64,000 nucleotides of DNA. Origin: DASZHJ01 sp035280245. GTDB lineage: Bacteria; Pseudomonadota; Alphaproteobacteria; ATCC43930; CGMCC-115725. The DNA lies in contig DATEGF010000121.1 in NCBI GenBank assembly GCA_035280245.1, positions 31,724-95,723 of the forward strand, read 5' to 3'. Below the pieces are notes generated by a model, which saw only the letters and a list, made by a program, of their open reading frames with translations, did not search any database and was not told where the DNA came from. Below, one piece after another: positions 59,878-64,000 of this stretch; positions within the stretch are counted from its first letter, which is position 1, and each line of letters begins with the position of its first letter. The translations under genes and the position numbers were made by a program.

Positions 59878-62088
59878 CTATTTCACAATCGATACGTGCC
59901 GTCGGAGGAACCAGCCGGTGGCGACCAGCGCGATCAAGATCAGTCCCGTGATCCCGACCGGCCAACGGTAGTGGCTGAGGAAATTGCGTGTGTCGCGCCA
60001 GTAGTGGGTGCGAGCGGCGTCATCGAAGTTGGGCTCGGGACAATCGTGGCCGAAGGTCGCGGCCCAGGGCACGTAGGGGCCCTCCTGGACGTAGCGCGCG
60101 TAGAGATTGTGCACCTGCTCGTCGGCCCCTGGGGTCCCCATCATCCAGCCCGTCGCCGTGCAGAGCACGGCGGCAAAGGCCTGTGACCGCGGCGGCAGTA
60201 GGTCCGCGGCGCGGCTCACCTCGTCCACGGCGATATAGCGGTAATGGAACCGCTGGTCCGAGATGGCGGCATTCGCCTCGAAGCGTTTGTGCTCGCCGTC
60301 GGTGATGAAGGCGCCCTCGAGCTTCGGCTGACCGAACCCGAAATCGAAGCTCCCGCCAGTCGAGAAGTAATCGGGCGCCACTTCCGTGCCCGTCATCTCC
60401 ATGCCGGATTGGCGCGCGAGCAGCGCCGCCGCGAAGAAAGCGCGCGCCTGCTCGATCCGCGTCTTGCTGGCCTCGGAGGCCTTGAGCGCCTTGGCATAGC
60501 CGGCGGTCTGATCGCGAATGGCGGGATCCTGATAATAGGCGAGCGCGTCCTCATAGCGGCCCGCGCGGGCGAGCCGGCGCGCCAGCAGGTCCCGGAGCTG
60601 AGCCGCGGGGTTGCCGGCCGCAGCGGCCGCGGTCGCGGCACTGTCGTTCGCGCTCGTGTCGCTATCGGTTGATGGCGGCGGCGCCGGCGCTGGCGGCTGT
60701 GGCACCTTCGCATCGACGAAGGTCTTGAGCTCGTCGACCGTCAACACGCGCTCGGCGACATGGGCGACGTCGCCCCAATAGATCGAGGCGACGGGATAGA
60801 GTTTGTCGAGCGCGTCGACATATTCGCCGCGCGCCAGCGCCACCATCCCGCTCTCGCCGGTGAGGAGGTGAGCACTCGCGTTCTCGAGCGAGGTGGTGGC
60901 ATCGATGGTCGGGAACGCGCCCGCAGCCTCCGCGTAGAAGCCAGCGGCGCCAGCGAGATCGCCCTTCTGCAGGGCGAGCTTCGCCTTGACCCAGCAGGCC
61001 AGCGGGCTTGCGGTCTTGTTTGCGAGGGTTGCCGCGAGATCGTAGCGCCCGGTCTCATAGGCAAGCGCCGCGAGCCGGTCCGCGCCCGTAGGGTGATCGA
61101 GCCCGTTCTTCTCGATCGCGTCAACTAGCGTGATCAGCAGGGGATTGGGTCGCGCCGCCGGTTGCGGTGCGTTTGGATCGGTCTGCGTGCTCTGCTGCGG
61201 CACGTCGTAATCATGCGACAGCACGTAGGCGACGAGCAGTCGCTGCACCAACGGATCGGAGACCGTGGCGGCAATCCGCTCGGGCTTGTCTAGCACTTGC
61301 TCGGCGATGATCCGAAGCGACTGGACGCCGCTGCCGGAGCCGCGCGCGGCCTGCTCGGCATAGAGCGCCGCCGCTGCCGCGGTCTCGCGACCGTAGGTCG
61401 CGACGGCGTCCGCATCGGCCGGCAGCGCACCCTTGTCGTCGAAGAGCGCGGTCGCGCGGTCGAAATGGAGGCGCGCCTCCTCGCCGTAACTCGAGACGGC
61501 GAGCCCCAGCCCATCAGGCGCGCCTTTGAGCGCGAGCGCGCGGGTGAGGGCGAAGGCTTCGGCGGCCTTGTCGGCATTACCCGCCTGCTTCTCGATGCGC
61601 CCGATCATGAAGGCAGCCCAGACTGCGCGTAGCTGCTGGTCGTCAGCGGGCAGATCGAGCACGGCTCGGAACCGCTCCGCCGCTTTCTCCTGATCCACCT
61701 TGATGAAATCGACGGCCCCTGCGGTGTAGAAGCGGACCGCCGCCGGCACGGCCGCGCCTTTCGCCAACGCGTCCTCGCCGCTATCGGCGTCGCGCATCGC
61801 CTTGACCGTTGCCGATTGCTCGTCGGAAAGGTCCGCGGCCTCTGCCTCGGCGAAATTCGCCATGGCCTCGGTCTGCTGGTACTCGCCGAACTCCACCGCT
61901 TTCAGGTCGTCCTTCGGCGCCGGCGCGAGATGCGCCGCCTCGTAGGCGAAGGTGTTGAATGGGGTGGCGGAGAGGGTCCCGGCTCGGTTGTCGAGGAGCT
62001 GGTTCGGAAAATCGGGACCGCATGCGATCGCCACGGTGGCGCCGAGCGCGACCGTGATGGCCGCGATAAGGAACTTACGGTTGGACAT
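59878..62088 (-). CDS. Large exported/lipid-anchored protein of unknown function, 736 aa
   Basis: 736 aa from ATG 62088. N-terminal signal with lipobox-like ATVAIAC (Cys23), long helical, TPR-like central region rich in Ala (for example GNADKAAEAFALTRALALKGAP, AGRYEDALAYYQDPA), a Pro/Ser/Thr-rich linker at about 480-500 (PAPAPPPSTDSDTS), and one C-terminal membrane segment (WPVGITGLILIALVATGWF) with a basic cytosolic end. So it is probably a periplasmic solenoid anchored at both ends. It overlaps the upstream DUF3142 gene by 14 bases. No function known to me; the adjacent gene suggests envelope or polysaccharide work. Confidence 0.7.
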   Translation of the reverse strand: MSNRKFLIAAITVALGATVAIACGPDFPNQLLDNRAGTLSATPFNTFAYEAAHLAPAPKDDLKAVEFGEYQQTEAMANFAEAEAADLSDEQSATVKAMRDADSGEDALAKGAAVPAAVRFYTAGAVDFIKVDQEKAAERFRAVLDLPADDQQLRAVWAAFMIGRIEKQAGNADKAAEAFALTRALALKGAPDGLGLAVSSYGEEARLHFDRATALFDDKGALPADADAVATYGRETAAAAALYAEQAARGSGSGVQSLRIIAEQVLDKPERIAATVSDPLVQRLLVAYVLSHDYDVPQQSTQTDPNAPQPAARPNPLLITLVDAIEKNGLDHPTGADRLAALAYETGRYDLAATLANKTASPLACWVKAKLALQKGDLAGAAGFYAEAAGAFPTIDATTSLENASAHLLTGESGMVALARGEYVDALDKLYPVASIYWGDVAHVAERVLTVDELKTFVDAKVPQPPAPAPPPSTDSDTSANDSAATAAAAAGNPAAQLRDLLARRLARAGRYEDALAYYQDPAIRDQTAGYAKALKASEASKTRIEQARAFFAAALLARQSGMEMTGTEVAPDYFSTGGSFDFGFGQPKLEGAFITDGEHKRFEANAAISDQRFHYRYIAVDEVSRAADLLPPRSQAFAAVLCTATGWMMGTPGADEQVHNLYARYVQEGPYVPWAATFGHDCPEPNFDDAARTHYWRDTRNFLSHYRWPVGITGLILIALVATGWFLRRHVSIVK

Positions 62089-63277
62089 GGATATCTCCGA
62101 GACCGGCGGTGCAGCGCATCCAGCCGATGGCCTGTTGGTGATGGCCGTGGAGGAGCCCGGATTGCCGGCGCTCGAGCACGGGGCCGTCATCTCTCTGCGC
62201 GAGGTCGTAGCCATTGATGCCGTCGGCGATGCCGCAGTCCGCCGGCAACACGATCCGGAGCGGCAGGTCCGCGTCGACATCGTCCGCGTTGACCAGACGG
62301 ATATCGCTCAACCCGCGTTGCCCGCCCGCCATCGCCTCCGCGCGGACTTGACCGCGCCCGGGCTCGCCCCGGATCACCGCGCGCCACGTCGCGAGACTCC
62401 AGGCGCGGATGTCGCCGTCCGTGGGCAGGCGGAACCAGACGATGCCGGCAAGCGCCGCCGGCCGCGAGCGCTCGAGGCCGCGCAGCAAGGACGCGACTTC
62501 CCGCGGCGTCGCAAGCAATTCGACGCCCGAGGAGGCACCGATCAGGAGCGGCCGCTCGCTCGCGACGGCGCGGAGGCGGCCGTCCGCCGCCCAGCTCACG
62601 CGCGTACCGTAGGTCGGGAGCGCGACGCGGAACGGTTTTGTCGTGCGGCGGCTCAGGACCTCGATCCAGCGTCGCGCCGTTGCCGCATCGAAGAGGCCGA
62701 CGTGCGGGTCCTGCACGGCATGGACCTGCAGCACGACTTCGTCGACCGCGGACAGCACGCCATCGAGCGCACGCGAGCCGAGCCAGGTCGGCAGTGCGGT
62801 GATCGAGAGCGGCGTCGCGCCGCCAAGCTCGGCGTGAAGCGTCGCCAGGAAGCGCGCGTAGGCGGGGAGCCGCGCGGTCGCGCAGTCATGATCGATCTCG
62901 ATGCCGGCGATCGGTGCCGCCGCGTCGTGCCAGCGCTGACGCAGATCGCGAATGTCCGCCAGGAGCTGGGCCTCGTCCCAGCGCGCAAGCTGGCCGTCGA
63001 TGCGAATGACGGCGATGACCGGCCGCCCCGTCGCCGAAGCCGCAGCCCAATCCACGGCGGTTGCGCGCAGGCGGCCGCCACCATCGGAGCGGGCCGCGAG
63101 CACGCGCCAGGCGCGCACGAGGTCGGTTGACTGGTCCATGGCCGATGCCACCGCCGGGGTCCACTGCCGCTGCCAGACATAGGCGTCTTGCGGCAGAGCG
63201 CCGTGGGTCGCGCTCGACGCCGCCAAACCCGCCGTCAGCAGCAGGATCAGCAGAAGACGAAGCCAGGAAAGCGACAT
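62075..63277 (-). CDS. Exported DUF3142-like protein
   Basis: 400 aa with an N-terminal signal/anchor (LRLLLILLLTAGLAASS). The body matches DUF3142: DAYVWQRQWTPAV at about 31-43, GIEIDHDCATARLPAYARFL around 140 and YGTRVSWAADGRL around 240, suggesting a TIM-barrel hydrolase-like fold with the acidic EIDHD strand end as a candidate active site. No enzymatic function is established. Cotranscribed and overlapping with the 736-aa exported protein downstream; the two are probably partners in the envelope. Confidence 0.75.
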   Translation of the reverse strand: MSLSWLRLLLILLLTAGLAASSATHGALPQDAYVWQRQWTPAVASAMDQSTDLVRAWRVLAARSDGGGRLRATAVDWAAASATGRPVIAVIRIDGQLARWDEAQLLADIRDLRQRWHDAAAPIAGIEIDHDCATARLPAYARFLATLHAELGGATPLSITALPTWLGSRALDGVLSAVDEVVLQVHAVQDPHVGLFDAATARRWIEVLSRRTTKPFRVALPTYGTRVSWAADGRLRAVASERPLLIGASSGVELLATPREVASLLRGLERSRPAALAGIVWFRLPTDGDIRAWSLATWRAVIRGEPGRGQVRAEAMAGGQRGLSDIRLVNADDVDADLPLRIVLPADCGIADGINGYDLAQRDDGPVLERRQSGLLHGHHQQAIGWMRCTAGLGDIHVQP

Positions 63278-63372
63278 AAGCCCCCGCGTCGGTCGGTGAC
63301 GACGGTTACTGCACCTAACGCCCGGATACTATGACATGGGGCATACGCGGAAAGGCGTGAAAACCCTTGGGA

Positions 63373-64000
63373 TCAGCCGTTCTCCGCGAGCACGGTTCCG
63401 GCGAGGTAGAGCGAGCCGCAGATCAGGATGCGACTCGGGGTCGGTTTGGCCGCGGCGCTGGCCACCGCGGCGGCGACGCTCGGATAGGCCTCGGCCACAA
63501 GGCCCACGGCGCGGGCGGCCTCCGCCGAGTCCTCGGCGGTCCGGCTGTTCGCCTCGCCGGGGATGGCGACCGTGCCGATATCGGCGGCCTCGCGCGCCAG
63601 CGGCCGCAGGAAGTCGCGGGCGTCGTGGGTGGTGAGCATGCCGAAGACCAGATGCAGCGGCCGGTCGCGCCAGGTTGCGGCGTGCTGGGCCAGCACCTCG
63701 CCGCCCGCCTGATTGTGGCCGCCGTCGAGCCAGAGCTCGACCTCTGGCGGCAGATTGGCCGAGAGCGGTCCGCGGGTGAGGCGCTGCAGCCGCGCCGGCC
63801 ATTCGGTCGTCTTGAGCCCGCGGGCAAGGTCGGCGGGATCGACGCGGAACGTGCTCTCGAGACCTTCGAGGCACGCGATCGCGGCACCGGCATTATCGAA
63901 CTGGTGCCGGCCCGGCAGCGCCGATGCGGGGAGATCGAGGCGCCAGCGCCGGCCTTCGTAGCGCAGGCCCGTGGCGGCGGGCTCTGCGCGCCACTCCTTG
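63373..64000 (-). CDS. folC: Folylpolyglutamate/dihydrofolate synthase, C-terminal part
   Basis: The minus-strand frame ending at TGA 63373 runs open to the window edge (about 208 codons seen). Diagnostic segments: GRHQFDNAGAAIACLEG, WPARLQRLTRGPLSANLPPEVELW with LDGGHNQAGGEVLA (the family DGAHNP-like motif, here DGGHN) and a C-terminal Rossmann-like ligase domain LVFGMLTTHDARDFLRPL. FolC adds glutamate to dihydropteroate and folates. The N-terminal ATP-binding domain lies outside the window. Confidence 0.88.
   Translation of the reverse strand, partial: KEWRAEPAATGLRYEGRRWRLDLPASALPGRHQFDNAGAAIACLEGLESTFRVDPADLARGLKTTEWPARLQRLTRGPLSANLPPEVELWLDGGHNQAGGEVLAQHAATWRDRPLHLVFGMLTTHDARDFLRPLAREAADIGTVAIPGEANSRTAEDSAEAARAVGLVAEAYPSVAAAVASAAAKPTPSRILICGSLYLAGTVLAENG

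Overview
The window is a very GC-rich chromosomal stretch that looks like a Rhodospirillales-type alphaproteobacterium. The indicators are the order pckA / chvI-chvG / hprK-rapZ-EIIA-HPr-EI / ahcY, a DivL-type kinase next to a tsaE-amgK-murU-addB-addA block, short kinase-only HprK, and alphaproteobacterial-style REP palindromes. No species can be named from sequence alone. Genes are densely packed with many 4-bp ATGA/TTGA stop-start overlaps.

Layout. 1-7.9 kb: end of a class-III aminotransferase, then catabolic genes (TauD-type dioxygenase, a degenerate CinA, aldo/keto reductase, N-acyl-D-amino-acid deacylase, DUF3830, small proteins, an M20 peptidase). 8-11 kb: a two-headed alpha/beta hydrolase, a stand-alone receiver protein and an unknown 89-aa protein. 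11.2-19.7 kb: a LysR regulator, a complete branched-chain-type ABC importer, a shikimate/quinate dehydrogenase and a QuiC-type 3-dehydroshikimate dehydratase. Together these read as import of shikimate (or quinate) and its conversion to protocatechuate. 19.7-21.4 kb: a small decayed integrative element bounded by two tRNA-Arg(CCG) copies, with an integrase N-terminal remnant, an XRE repressor with a palindromic operator and two unknown genes. 21.6-28.2 kb: RidA, two tandem GT4 glycosyltransferases, a TPR/GT41 O-GlcNAc-transferase-like protein, a lipoprotein lipase and an ABC ATPase without permease. 28.3-33.5 kb: zinc-finger protein, DNA polymerase I with a mutated proofreading site, DUF442, AhpD-like and NAD(P)-epimerase genes.

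33.5-46 kb is the core regulatory block: PEP carboxykinase, HugZ-like protein, ChvI/ChvG two-component system, an AbrB-Doc toxin-antitoxin pair behind a perfect 20-bp palindrome, a lipoprotein, then HprK, RapZ, EIIA(Man), HPr and EI of an incomplete (regulatory) PTS, followed by ahcY and a Nudix hydrolase. 46-59.8 kb: DivL-like kinase whose phosphoacceptor His is Tyr, an HSL-family hydrolase, ferredoxin-NADP reductase, TsaE, AmgK, MurU, AddB, AddA and thioredoxin. 59.9-64 kb: two overlapping exported proteins of unknown role (one DUF3142) and the C-terminal part of FolC.

Stretches over 300 bases without an intact protein gene: 31773-32107 holds a REP palindrome and otherwise nothing I can support; 21097-21572 holds the integrase remnant and the intact tRNA-Arg. 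No CRISPR array, rRNA or complete insertion sequence was seen. The most notable signals are residue-level losses in otherwise well-conserved proteins (PolA exonuclease, CinA deamidase, DivL His, first hydrolase head), the missing in-frame start of chvG, the shikimate cluster and the tRNA-bounded islet.
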